NCBI GenBank assembly: GCA_934162665.1
Contig: CAKPJN010000008.1
Coordinates: forward strand, 3,732-67,731
Reading direction: 5' to 3'
DNA length: 64,000 nt
DNA from: an uncultured Bacilli bacterium
GTDB lineage: Bacteria; Bacillota_I; Bacilli_A; RF39; UBA660
In this document: positions 54,092 through 62,502 of the stretch, one piece after another
Numbering within the stretch: the first letter of the stretch is position 1
Layout: every line of letters starts with the position of its first letter
Program-made: the position numbers and the translations under genes
Notes under the pieces: model-generated
Told to the model about the DNA's origin: nothing
Databases searched by the model: none
Seen by the model: only the letters and a program-made list of their open reading frames with translations

Positions 54092-55390
54092 TTATTTTCT
54101 TTTTTTGATATTATTTTTAGTTAAGATTTTTTCACTATCATAAGTAGTAGCTTTTTCTATTTCATAATCATAGTTATTAGATGTTTTTAATAATACTTCA
54201 TTTAATTCTTCTTCTATCATCTTTTTCCAATCAGCATAATCATTAGTTATGAAAATTTCTTTAAAGCAATATTCTAATGTCTTAAGTTCTTCTTTTATAT
54301 CTAGTTTATCTTCATAATATTTTAGTTTTTCACAATTTGTAAGATATTTAGTGATTGGATTAATTATTTTTTGTTCTTCCTTATCTCTATTCATTATCAT
54401 AAAGAATTGTTTTATTACATCTTTATTTTCATCTAGTTTTAAAAGTAAGTTTGTACAATATAATATTTCATCTTCTGTTAATGGACGTATTTTTTTCATA
54501 TGATAAAAATCAAAATAATTTCTTAATTCTTTTCTTATATTTTTATATTCTTTATCTGTTAGATAATTATTTTTCTTTTGTTCTTGAACATATTCTGCTT
54601 TTTTATATTCCTGTTTTTGTTTATTTAGTTTTCTTTCTAATACATATTTAAATCTATCGCATAATTCTTCATCTACTTCTAACTTTTTTAATGAAAGTAT
54701 GGTTTCTTCTAAATCTGCATGAGTATAATTATCTTTTTTATCTAGAAAATGTTCCTTTATTACTTTATGACTTTCTACTATATCTTCTAAGTTTGCTTTT
54801 ACGGTACATGAGCTAATAGCTTCTTCTAACTCTCTTTTTTGGTTTCTTTGTTTTTCTGATAACTTATCATCACTAATAGAGTTTAATACTAAATTAAATT
54901 TTTTATCACAAGCTATTTTTATAAATTGATCCTTTGTTAAGTATTTAAAATCATAATTTACTAAGGTTGGATCTATTATAGTTGCATTATCTATTTTTTT
55001 ATCTAGTATTTTAGCCGCAATATTTTTTTCTAATATAGTTGTTAAAACAGTAAGTTGTTCTTTAATATTTAAATCTGCTTCTTGTAAATATTTTGATAAT
55101 ATTGAAAAGCCTACAAATGTATCAGTATGTATATCCCATTCATCTTCTTTTGTGGATAGTATTCTTACTATATTTTTAATTAATGTTGTTTCATGATCTA
55201 AATAATCTTTTGCTTTATTTATTTTTTTCACACTCTGCAAGTCAAACTTTTTTCCATCAACTATGCATGCAGTAGGTAATCCGATTATATCTTTTGTCTC
55301 AATTATTCCTTCTAATTTTTCTTTACTATCATTATATGCATTTATGCATGCATTTAAATAGTTATTAAATTTTATTATAGCTTTTTCCAT
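54092..55390 (-). CDS. Unknown helical protein, 432 residues
   Basis: The protein is Lys/Glu/Asp-rich, probably all helical and cytosolic, with no motif I recognise. Two regions look conserved: 'DEWDIHTDTFVGFSILSKYL' and 'LTEDEILYCTNLLLKLDENK'. 'LTVLTTILEKNIAAKILDKK' resembles a helix pair found also in the neighbouring 53383 protein ('LEILTTILLQNKTLKEILEK'), so the two may share a domain. AGAAGGGGAA precedes the start. Confidence 0.7.
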   Translation of the reverse strand: MEKAIIKFNNYLNACINAYNDSKEKLEGIIETKDIIGLPTACIVDGKKFDLQSVKKINKAKDYLDHETTLIKNIVRILSTKEDEWDIHTDTFVGFSILSKYLQEADLNIKEQLTVLTTILEKNIAAKILDKKIDNATIIDPTLVNYDFKYLTKDQFIKIACDKKFNLVLNSISDDKLSEKQRNQKRELEEAISSCTVKANLEDIVESHKVIKEHFLDKKDNYTHADLEETILSLKKLEVDEELCDRFKYVLERKLNKQKQEYKKAEYVQEQKKNNYLTDKEYKNIRKELRNYFDFYHMKKIRPLTEDEILYCTNLLLKLDENKDVIKQFFMIMNRDKEEQKIINPITKYLTNCEKLKYYEDKLDIKEELKTLEYCFKEIFITNDYADWKKMIEEELNEVLLKTSNNYDYEIEKATTYDSEKILTKNNIKKRK

Positions 55391-55565
55391 ACATATTCCC
55401 CTTCTGAGTTTAGTAGTATATACTAAATATTAATTTTAATCAACATTAACTAATATTTAGTAGCGAATTAGCTTGAAGACTTAACTATTTTATTATTATT
55501 TAGGTATCCATTATATCATTTTTTGACATGTTTAAATATAATATATTGAAAGGAGAGTAGATTTT

Positions 55566-55712
55566 ATGTATGGATGTGGTTGGCCAAGCTGTGGATGTGG
55601 CTATGGTAATGACGGATTTGGTAATGGAGCATGGTGGATTTTTATAATTATTATTATAATTTTCTTCTTATTCTGGGGATGCGGAAATAATATAGGAAAT
55701 AATTGTCGTTAA
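55566..55712 (+). CDS. Gly/Cys-rich small spore-type peptide (YjcZ-like)
   Basis: This 48-residue ORF is too short for usual ORF cutoffs. It reads MYGCGWPSCGCGYGNDGFGN, then a single hydrophobic helix with six consecutive Ile, and ends WGCGNNIGNNCR. Such Gly/Cys leader plus hydrophobic tail peptides resemble the YjcZ/SVM small sporulation proteins. AAAGGAGAG precedes the ATG at 7-9 nt. It is in front of the solo IS end and the cotJ genes, so mother-cell expression is likely, though I see no clear sigma-E/K box. Confidence 0.75.
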   Translation: MYGCGWPSCGCGYGNDGFGNGAWWIFIIIIIIFFLFWGCGNNIGNNCR

Positions 55713-55738
55713 TATATCAATTAATAAAAAGTGCTAAA

Positions 55739-55824
55739 TGAACTGCACCCCTTAGAGTAGACAACAATAAAAAAGTAGTTTACTAAAAGTGTTATAATAC
55801 ACTTCCGAAAGGAGGTGTATTTTT
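55739..55824 (+). mobile_element. Solo left end of the IS3-family element
   Basis: TGAACTGCACCCC, the AGTAGACA segment and the hairpin around the orfA start (ATACACTTCCGAAAGGAGG) match the IS at 17662, but no transposase follows: the frame hits a stop soon after the GTG. It interrupts a minus-strand gene of which only a short start remains (about 55827-55863, MQEIIDTIIKNN). Confidence 0.8.
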
Positions 55825-55868
55825 GTGAATTATTTTTTATAATAGTATCAATAATTTCTTGCATTATT

Positions 55869-56114
55869 TCACCTACTTAGAATTTTAGCTAGTTTAATTA
55901 AGTAAATTTTATATACCAAGTGTATTTTTTCTAATTCAAATAGCATAAAATTTCTAACATTTTTTTCTTTAATTAGGATTATTCTATCATATTTTAGGTA
56001 TTTATTTATGACAATATTTTCAAATGTATGACTTTTATTAGAATACATAACTTTAGAAAAAGAAAAAAGTCCATAATACCAAGTATTACGAACTTTTACA
56101 TATTTCTCACACAA
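55869..56114 (-). pseudogene. Fragment ORF next to the solo IS end
   Basis: About 81 residues without a clear ribosome site (TTG start), Lys/Ile-rich with no recognised motif. Its stop codon overlaps the AGGTGA site of the truncated start at 55863. The pair probably is the remainder of a small operon broken by the IS. It may also be noise. Confidence 0.35.
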
Positions 56115-56135
56115 AAGTATGTGTAAAATTCACTG

Positions 56136-56212
56136 TGGGGCGTCATATCAGAATCGAACTGATGCATACTAGTGCCACAAACTAGCGTGTTAACCACTTC
56201 ACCAATGACGCC
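56136..56212 (-). tRNA. tRNA-His (GTG)
   Basis: On the minus strand the gene starts with the extra G(-1) pairing with C73, followed by acceptor GCGTCAT/ATGACGC, the anticodon stem-loop CTAGT-TTGTGGC-ACTAG (anticodon GTG), a T-arm and an encoded CCA. All arms fold normally. Confidence 0.97.
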
Positions 56213-56338
56213 ATGTCTAATTGACTATTTTATTTTATTATATATATATGAAAAAATCAAGTATTTTTTTTATTTTCTAGGTATTTAACTATACATATAT
56301 ACCTACTAAGAATAAATTAATTAAGAAAGGAGATATTT

Positions 56339-56791
56339 ATGTATCATTACAATTATTTTATGAATCAATCATTTGATAATAATGATTATTCATATAAAGA
56401 CGATTTTGATTTATATAGAAATGTTAATATACCTTCTCTATTTACACCTGTAGAAGCATATAATAATGGTAATTTATTTTCAAATTTATATAGTCAATAT
56501 AAAAATTATACACCGACAGTATTAAGAGCTTCTAATCAAAGAGAAAAATTATTTTTAGAATTATCACAAATATCTTTTGCTGCTCATGAATTAAATTTAT
56601 ATTTAGATATGCATCCTGATAATGAAAGTATGATAACTTTATTTAATGATTATAGAGAAAGAGCTAATCAATTAGTTCATGAATATGAATCTAAATATGG
56701 ACCACTTACTATTAGCAGTGATAGTTTAAATCAAACCCCATTTGCATGGGAAAAAGGCGCATGGCCATGGGAGGTAAATTCTAATGTTTAG
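56339..56791 (+). CDS. cotJB: CotJA-CotJB fusion spore coat protein
   Basis: The 150-residue protein joins two coat proteins that are normally separate. Residues 1-58 end in 'LFTPVEAYNNGNLFSNLYSQ', the CotJA core, and residues 62-150 carry the CotJB pattern 'SFAAHELNLYLDMHPDNESM' then 'YESKYGPLTI' and the terminal 'WEKGAWPWE'. CotJ proteins form an inner coat complex with the Mn-catalase CotJC, whose gene overlaps by 8 bp. AGAAAGGAG precedes the start. Confidence 0.88.
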   Translation: MYHYNYFMNQSFDNNDYSYKDDFDLYRNVNIPSLFTPVEAYNNGNLFSNLYSQYKNYTPTVLRASNQREKLFLELSQISFAAHELNLYLDMHPDNESMITLFNDYRERANQLVHEYESKYGPLTISSDSLNQTPFAWEKGAWPWEVNSNV

Positions 56792-57428
56792 TTATGTTAA
56801 AAGACTTCAATATCCAGTTAATATTACAAAAAAAGATTTGAGAATGGCAAAATATTTGGTTACCCAGTATGGTGGAAATAATGGTGAATTAGGTGCCGCA
56901 CTTCGTTACCTAAATCAAAGATTTACAATGCCTGATAATCGTGGTAAAGCATTATTAACTGATATTGGTACTGAGGAGCTTGGACATGTTGAAATGTTAC
57001 AAACTATGATTTATCAATTAATAAAGGATGCTTCTGTTGAGGAATTATTAGAGGCAGGACTTGGTTCAAATTTTGCTGAACATGGAATGGGAATTTATCC
57101 AACTGATGCGAATGGAGTTCCATTTAATGCTAACTTCGCAACAACAGGTGATTATTTAGCGGATATTTCAGAGGATATGGCTGCAGAACAAAAAGCTAGA
57201 GCTGTTTATGAAAATTTAATTGATTTAACAACAGATCCTGATGTTATTGGACCACTTCTTTGGTTAAGACAAAGGGAAATTGTTCATTATGAAAGATTTA
57301 GAGAATTATTTGAATATTATCAAAATATGAAAGATAGCAATACTAATATTAGTAATATGAACAGCACTATGAATAGTATGAACAATATGAATAATATAAT
57401 TATTGATAATATTGATTTTATGAAGTAA
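56784..57428 (+). CDS. cotJC: Spore coat manganese catalase CotJC
   Basis: The 214-residue protein is a dimanganese catalase. Metal-ligand motifs are 'LLTDIGTEELGHVEMLQTMI' and 'MAAEQKARAVYENLIDLTTD', with 'WLRQREIVHYERFRELFEYY' near the C-terminus. A short Asn/Met-rich tail (about 185-214) follows. It removes peroxide in the spore coat. It is translated with cotJAB (8-bp overlap) and ends at a bidirectional terminator shared with glmS. Confidence 0.93.
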   Translation: MFSYVKRLQYPVNITKKDLRMAKYLVTQYGGNNGELGAALRYLNQRFTMPDNRGKALLTDIGTEELGHVEMLQTMIYQLIKDASVEELLEAGLGSNFAEHGMGIYPTDANGVPFNANFATTGDYLADISEDMAAEQKARAVYENLIDLTTDPDVIGPLLWLRQREIVHYERFRELFEYYQNMKDSNTNISNMNSTMNSMNNMNNIIIDNIDFMK

Positions 57429-57451
57429 AAAAATGTAGATATTCTACATTT
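57427..57451. terminator. Bidirectional terminator between cotJC and glmS
   Basis: AAATGTAGA (57431-57439) pairs with TCTACATTT (57443-57451) around TAT, with A and T runs on either side. Confidence 0.8.
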
Positions 57452-57454
57452 CTT

Positions 57455-59227
57455 TTATTCTACTGTAACACTTTTAGCTAAATTTTTAGGTTTATCTATA
57501 TCACAATTTCTAAGTTTCGCTGTTTCATATGCAATTAATTGTAAAGTTGGTACAATTAGAAGTGGCTGAATAAATTTACTTGTATTTGGAACAGCAATAT
57601 CATTTTCGTTATCTTTTAGTTTTTCTGTTGTAATTATATAAGTTATAGCACCACGTGATTTAGTTTCTTCCACATTAGATATTGTTTTATCCTTAATTTC
57701 ATTATCTGTGATAATAGCAAAAACTGGCATATCTTTTTCTATTAATGAAATAGTTCCATGTTTCAATTCTCCGGCTTGATAGGCTTCAGAATGTATATAT
57801 GAAACTTCTTTTAATTTTAGGCTTCCTTCTAAACAAATTGCATAATCTATTTTTCTTCCAATAAAGAATATGTCTTCCTTTTTATAAATCTTTTTAGCTA
57901 TATCTAAATATTTTTCTCTTTTATCAAGTACTTCTTTTAATAATCTTGGTAACAATTTAAATTCTTCTAGGATTTCTGATTCATTTTTTATTAAGCCTTT
58001 TTCTTTAGCTATTTTAATACTTAATAAAGATAAAATAGCAACTTGTAACATATATGCTTTGGTAGTTGCAACAGCAATTTCTGGACCAGCTTCAATAAAT
58101 ATTTGTTTATCTGATTCTCTAGCAATTGTTGATGTTTTTACGTTTACTATCGCTAATGTGTCTACTTTATTTTCTTTAGCTTTTCTCATTGCTGCTATGG
58201 TATCAGCAGTTTCTCCTGATTGTGAAATTAATATTACTAATGTTTTTTTATTATATATTATATTTCTATAACGATATTCACTAGCGACATCTATTTCTAC
58301 TTTTGTATTAGCATATTCTTCAAATAAATTTTTACCAACCATTCCAGCATACATTGCTGAACCACATGCTACAATATGTATTTCTTCATATTTAGATAAA
58401 TCTGGTAATTTATTTAAATCTTCTAAGTATGGTTTTATTGTCTTTTCTAATACAATTGGTTCCTCCATGATTTCTTTTAACATATAATGATCGTATCCTA
58501 ATTTATCAGTTGCTTCTTTAGAAATATCTGCTATTTTAATTTCTTTTTTTATTTCTTTATTACCTTTTGTTATTTTCATAGAATCTTTTGTTAATTCTAC
58601 TATTTCATTAGTATCTAGAAGTATATATTTGTTTGTCTCGTTGATAATAGCTGTGATATCACTAGCTAGGAAATACTCTTTATCTTTAATTCCTATAATT
58701 AATGGTGAATCTTTTCTTACAGCGTATAAGTTATTTATTTCATCAAACATAATACCTAATGCATAAGAACCTTTTAACTTTTTTATGGCTTTATTTATAG
58801 CTTCTATTGGGTCCTTATCAAAGTATTTATTAATAAGAGCCGCTACTACTTCTGTATCTGTCTCACTTTTAAAAATAACACCTTCATTTTTTAAATTTTC
58901 TTTTAACTCACTGAAGTTTTCTATGATTCCATTATGTACTAAAGTAACTTTTCCTACTTTATGAGGATGAGCATTTTCTAAATTAGGTATACCATGGGTT
59001 GCCCATCTAGTATGAGCTATTCCTATATTCGCATTTATTATACTTTCTTCTTTTATTTTATCTTCTAAGCTGGATATTTTTCCAACACTTTTTATTATTT
59101 GTTGCTCACTATCGTTTTTAATAGCAATTCCTGAGGAATCATATCCTCTATATTCTAAATTTTTAAGTCCAGATATTAAGATATCTATAGGATTTTTATC
59201 TCCTATATAACCTATTATTCCACACAT
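57455..59227 (-). CDS. glmS: Glutamine-fructose-6-phosphate aminotransferase GlmS
   Basis: The 590-residue enzyme makes glucosamine-6-P from fructose-6-P and glutamine. The N-terminal Ntn-amidotransferase starts with the catalytic Cys2 ('MCGIIGYIGDKNPIDILISG', then 'YRGYDSSGIAI'), and two SIS domains follow with 'GCGSA'-type 'IHIVACGSAMYAGMVGKNLF' (written here without the leading E) and 'GRKIDYAICLEGSLKLKEVS', 'KNLAKSVTVE' at the end. All catalytic elements are present. It is controlled by the glmS ribozyme upstream. Confidence 0.97.
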   Translation of the reverse strand: MCGIIGYIGDKNPIDILISGLKNLEYRGYDSSGIAIKNDSEQQIIKSVGKISSLEDKIKEESIINANIGIAHTRWATHGIPNLENAHPHKVGKVTLVHNGIIENFSELKENLKNEGVIFKSETDTEVVAALINKYFDKDPIEAINKAIKKLKGSYALGIMFDEINNLYAVRKDSPLIIGIKDKEYFLASDITAIINETNKYILLDTNEIVELTKDSMKITKGNKEIKKEIKIADISKEATDKLGYDHYMLKEIMEEPIVLEKTIKPYLEDLNKLPDLSKYEEIHIVACGSAMYAGMVGKNLFEEYANTKVEIDVASEYRYRNIIYNKKTLVILISQSGETADTIAAMRKAKENKVDTLAIVNVKTSTIARESDKQIFIEAGPEIAVATTKAYMLQVAILSLLSIKIAKEKGLIKNESEILEEFKLLPRLLKEVLDKREKYLDIAKKIYKKEDIFFIGRKIDYAICLEGSLKLKEVSYIHSEAYQAGELKHGTISLIEKDMPVFAIITDNEIKDKTISNVEETKSRGAITYIITTEKLKDNENDIAVPNTSKFIQPLLIVPTLQLIAYETAKLRNCDIDKPKNLAKSVTVE

Positions 59228-59284
59228 ATTTTTACCTCCATATAGAAACGATATATACTTTGTTATAATGTTTGATTTTATTTT

Positions 59285-59395
59285 TTAATATATATCTTAC
59301 GAACTTCTTAATCCGTAGTAGCATCCGCCGAAGTTTCGATTACTACTATCCTCGTCAACTTAATTAAGTCCAGGCGCTTAAATGAATTTTCTCCT
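59285..59395 (-). promoter_or_regulatory. glmS ribozyme/riboswitch
   Basis: On the minus strand the conserved blocks AGCGCCTGGACT, GTTGACGAGGATAGTAG, TCGAAACTTCGGCGGATGC and TACTACGG match the GlcN6P-sensing self-cleaving ribozyme. Cleavage is expected just 5' of the GCGCC. It lies 58 bp before the glmS start. Confidence 0.95.
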
Positions 59396-59429
59396 TCCTA
59401 CTATTCATTCTATTCAAATTATAATAAAA

Positions 59430-59462
59430 AAGGTCCAAAATTGCAAATTTTAGACTCTTTTA
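59430..59462 (-). terminator. Terminator of the D1-only ATPase gene
   Basis: GTCTAAAATT-type stem (59433-59455, one G-U pair) followed by a T-run on the minus strand. Confidence 0.65.
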
Positions 59463-59477
59463 TAACTTTATAAAATT

Positions 59478-60434
59478 TTAGAAACCTGTTTCATCTAATT
59501 TTTCATATAATTGATTTTCTACTTTATATTCTTCAATTTGATCTTTAAACATCTTATCAAAATTTGGTAATTCTTTTTGAATAACATCTTGATAGACATT
59601 TTTTGTATTGACTATCGCTTTTCTAAAATCCATTATATTTACTTCTTTTCTGTTTTCAAATAAGGCATTAGAGAAAGATTCTTGAACAAGTGTTAAGGAT
59701 ACATCTGGATACCTGGAACCTATTTCATATATTCTTTTATATTCACTTGTTATATCTGTTATAAATTCCATAACTCTTTTTTGAATGAATTTGGTATACA
59801 TCATCTTAATACCTGTTCTTTTTTCTATTTTTGGTAATGTTCCCATTAATATCTCTATATTTTCTTCTCTTGTTGGTTCAGCGACATCTACTTTTTGAAA
59901 TCTTCTTACAAATGCTTTATCTCTTAAAATATATCTTTCATATTCCTCTGTTGTTGTTGCTCCTACGACTTTAATATCTCCTCTATCTAATGCGGGTTTA
60001 AACATATTAGCAAAATCTAATGCTTCTCCTTTATTTCCCATCAGAGTATGAATTTCATCAATAAATAGTATTAACTTTGTCTTTGTTTTTAGTTCATCTA
60101 ATAAAATTTGTACTTTTGATTCTTGTGTATTTGGGTCAACACCAAGTAATGCACTAGTATTTATTTTAACAACAGAATAGTCTTTTAATATATCTGGCAC
60201 GTTTCCAATTTTTATTCTATAAGCTAATCCTTCAACTATAGCAGTTTTACCTACACCTGGTTTTCCTACTAAAATTGCTGATTTATCTGGGGTTAATAAA
60301 ATTAGAACTAATTGTTTTATTTGCTCGTCTCTTCCAATAGCTGGATTTGTTATATATTCTCTATTTTGAAAGTTTTCACCATAAGTCTCTAAAATATTAA
60401 TTCTTTGTTTCTTTATATTTAATTTACCTTCCAT
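59478..60434 (-). CDS. Single-AAA (D1-only) ClpB/ClpA-like ATPase
   Basis: The 318-residue protein equals one Clp D1 module: 'GRDEQIKQLVLILLTPDKS', Walker A 'GKPGVGKTAIVEGLAYRI', Walker B 'LILFIDEIHTLMGNKGEALD', sensor 'VVGATTTEEYERYI' and arginine finger 'DKAFVRRFQKVDVAEPT'. There is no D2, N-domain or coiled-coil M domain, so it cannot act as a standard disaggregase. It may act with another protein; the neighbour 60513 gene is a candidate partner. GAGGTGAT precedes the start. Confidence 0.8.
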   Translation of the reverse strand: MEGKLNIKKQRINILETYGENFQNREYITNPAIGRDEQIKQLVLILLTPDKSAILVGKPGVGKTAIVEGLAYRIKIGNVPDILKDYSVVKINTSALLGVDPNTQESKVQILLDELKTKTKLILFIDEIHTLMGNKGEALDFANMFKPALDRGDIKVVGATTTEEYERYILRDKAFVRRFQKVDVAEPTREENIEILMGTLPKIEKRTGIKMMYTKFIQKRVMEFITDITSEYKRIYEIGSRYPDVSLTLVQESFSNALFENRKEVNIMDFRKAIVNTKNVYQDVIQKELPNFDKMFKDQIEEYKVENQLYEKLDETGF

Positions 60435-60512
60435 TGTTTTATATCACCTCAACTATTATTTATTATAACACGAATGATAAAAAGAATAAAATTAAAAATA
60501 ATGAATTAATCA

Positions 60513-61916
60513 TTATTTTTTTGAAAGTGTTTTTGAATTTTTTTCTTTTATACTAGCAATAAGTTGTTTTCTTTTTAGTTTACTATATAAATTTTTATAT
60601 TCATCATATAGTTTTGTTGAATTATTATTTTTATCTAATATAACACCTCTTATATCACATATCTTGTCGGCTGATATTATTGCACTTAGAAGTTGTTCAT
60701 CAATTTCTTCTTCATTAATTAAAAGATTAGTCCTATACATAGGAACATCTAATCTTGAAAATTTTATCATTGAATTAAATATATTACTTTGATTAATAGA
60801 TTTTTCTGTATAACTAGAACTTAATCCTATTCCATCTAGCAACTTGTTTTTTGTCTGTTGCTCTATTATTTGTATTGCATATATGATTTTAAAAATTTTT
60901 TCACATTTATATTCTAAATATTCGTTGTTTTCTGTGTATAACAATTCACAATTATTGAAGTTTTTTCTAGCTAATTTTAATATATCAATAATATAATTAA
61001 TTTTATTTTGATAATTTCTTCCTATTATTTTTACCCAATAATTATTTTTGAGACTAGCTTGTGTATTAGGATTATCTGATGCTACATTATTTATGACATC
61101 AATTTGTTTGAAATTGTAGTTCTTATTTATGTACCAAGTGTAAATATTTTTCATGTAATTATCTAAAAATTCAATGACTATTTTTTTATGTAATTCTGGT
61201 GGTATAGTTACTAAGGCTTCTTTTAATACAGTGGGAAATTCATCTACTAAGTGTGGAAATTTCATTTTTTTGTTATGTTTTTTAGCAAAATCATAGACTA
61301 TTTCTGCCTTTTCAAAATTATAAATTTTTTCATTTATAGTATTATCTTCATTTAATAATGGCAAATCAGTCCTAATCATATTACTCATTTTAGTTTCTTC
61401 TTCTAGACTTATAATATCTATATCGTTAATAAAGTTAGTATATAATTTTTTTATAGTATCGTAACCAAGTTCCTTAATACCGACAATTATATTTTCTTTT
61501 TTACTGATTAAATAATTTATATAAGAATTCTTTGATTCCTCAAATTTAAGAATTTTTTCTTCTTCTTTATAATTATCGTCATTCTCTATCTTTTCATATT
61601 CTTCAAATAAACGAACTAGCTGATAATTTAACTGTTGTCCAAAAAATTCTTTATCTAAACATTGTATTGATTTCTGATTTAATATATTATCTATAAATTT
61701 TTGACAATCATTACATTGGACTAGGTATTCTTCTATCATCTGATCCTTTAAAATATTTATTTTTTTTATTATGGATTCATAAGTATCCTGTGAATTTTCA
61801 TAAATTGATATAATTTTTGAAGCTTGTTTATCTGTCATTATACCCTTATAGTTATGATTTAATTCATCTTTCATTTTTAATACATAATTTTTTATTTCTC
61901 TATTAAATGGATTCAT
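60513..61916 (-). CDS. Unknown helical protein beside the D1-only ATPase
   Basis: The 467-residue protein is rich in Asn/Lys/Glu, probably all helical and cytosolic. Near the middle 'VTIPPELHKKIVIEFLDNYM' and 'YTWYINKNYNFKQIDVINNV' look conserved. No family is recognised. ATG at 61916 follows AAAGGGGAAAA. It is 78 bp upstream of the single-AAA ATPase on the same strand, so it may be its partner or substrate adaptor; conjecture only. Confidence 0.65.
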   Translation of the reverse strand: MNPFNREIKNYVLKMKDELNHNYKGIMTDKQASKIISIYENSQDTYESIIKKINILKDQMIEEYLVQCNDCQKFIDNILNQKSIQCLDKEFFGQQLNYQLVRLFEEYEKIENDDNYKEEEKILKFEESKNSYINYLISKKENIIVGIKELGYDTIKKLYTNFINDIDIISLEEETKMSNMIRTDLPLLNEDNTINEKIYNFEKAEIVYDFAKKHNKKMKFPHLVDEFPTVLKEALVTIPPELHKKIVIEFLDNYMKNIYTWYINKNYNFKQIDVINNVASDNPNTQASLKNNYWVKIIGRNYQNKINYIIDILKLARKNFNNCELLYTENNEYLEYKCEKIFKIIYAIQIIEQQTKNKLLDGIGLSSSYTEKSINQSNIFNSMIKFSRLDVPMYRTNLLINEEEIDEQLLSAIISADKICDIRGVILDKNNNSTKLYDEYKNLYSKLKRKQLIASIKEKNSKTLSKK

Positions 61917-61988
61917 TTTATTTTCCCCTTTATATATTTTGTAATATATATGTGATTGCAATGTGTTATTTTACCACAAAAAAGGAAA

Positions 61989-62018
61989 AAAAGCAATTTT
62001 ATCTCGTTAATTGCTTTT
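61989..62018 (-). terminator. Terminator after the ABC remnant
   Basis: AAAAGCAATT (61989-61998) pairs with AATTGCTTTT (62009-62018), with a T-run on the minus strand. Confidence 0.75.
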
Positions 62019-62059
62019 AAAATTATATTATTAATATCTTTTTAGTTTTAATTAAATTT

Positions 62060-62236
62060 CTATTCTGGTTTACTTACGCTTGCAAATGTTCTATTTTTTA
62101 ATTCTTGATATAAACTACATTTTTTCAAAACATCCACATTTATACCTTTTGATACAACTTTTCCTTTATCCATAACAATAACTCTATCAGCTATTTCCAT
62201 CATTTCTGGTTTATGTGTTACAATAATAATTGTATG
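62060..62236 (-). pseudogene. 3' remnant of an ABC transporter ATPase
   Basis: The frame reads 'IIIVTHKPEMMEIADRVIVM' (H-loop region) then 'DKGKVVSKGINVDVLKKC' and a normal C-terminal tail with 'SLYQELKNRTFASVSKPE', ending in a stop. Everything before the H-loop (Walker A, signature) is missing. The junction with the GNAT remnant lies at about 62236-62240. Confidence 0.8.
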
Positions 62237-62239
62237 CTA

Positions 62240-62322
62240 GTATTTTCATCAAAGCATTCATTACATAATGCGATAATTGATTCTACATCTTCGAATGTTG
62301 CTTTTCTAAAACTTATTTCCAT
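62240..62322 (-). pseudogene. 5' remnant of a GNAT acetyltransferase
   Basis: After a good GGAGGGTCAA site and ATG, 'MEISFRKATFEDVESIIALC' and 'NECFDENTS' match the N-terminal strand-helix of GNAT proteins, then the frame breaks and meets the ABC remnant. The two genes were probably joined by a deletion. Confidence 0.75.
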
Positions 62323-62361
62323 TTGACCCTCCATCTTTCCACATATCATACTATATTTAAA

Positions 62362-62393
62362 ATTATACTCCCCCCCCCAGCTCAATTTGTCAA
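62362..62393 (-). promoter_or_regulatory. Sigma-A promoter with a 9-G tract in the spacer
   Basis: On the minus strand consensus TTGACA (62388-62393) and TATAAT (62362-62367) are 20 bp apart, with nine consecutive G (62370-62378) in the spacer. Change of three G would give the optimal 17 bp. The tract is the kind that slips during replication. Confidence 0.7.
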
Positions 62394-62502
62394 GTATCCA
62401 CAGTTATATGAAATGGTTGAAAAGTGAAATTTTTATTTTTGATATTTTTTTAATATTTAGTTTATTTTAAAATTATTTATATATAATAATAATGGTGATT
62501 TT

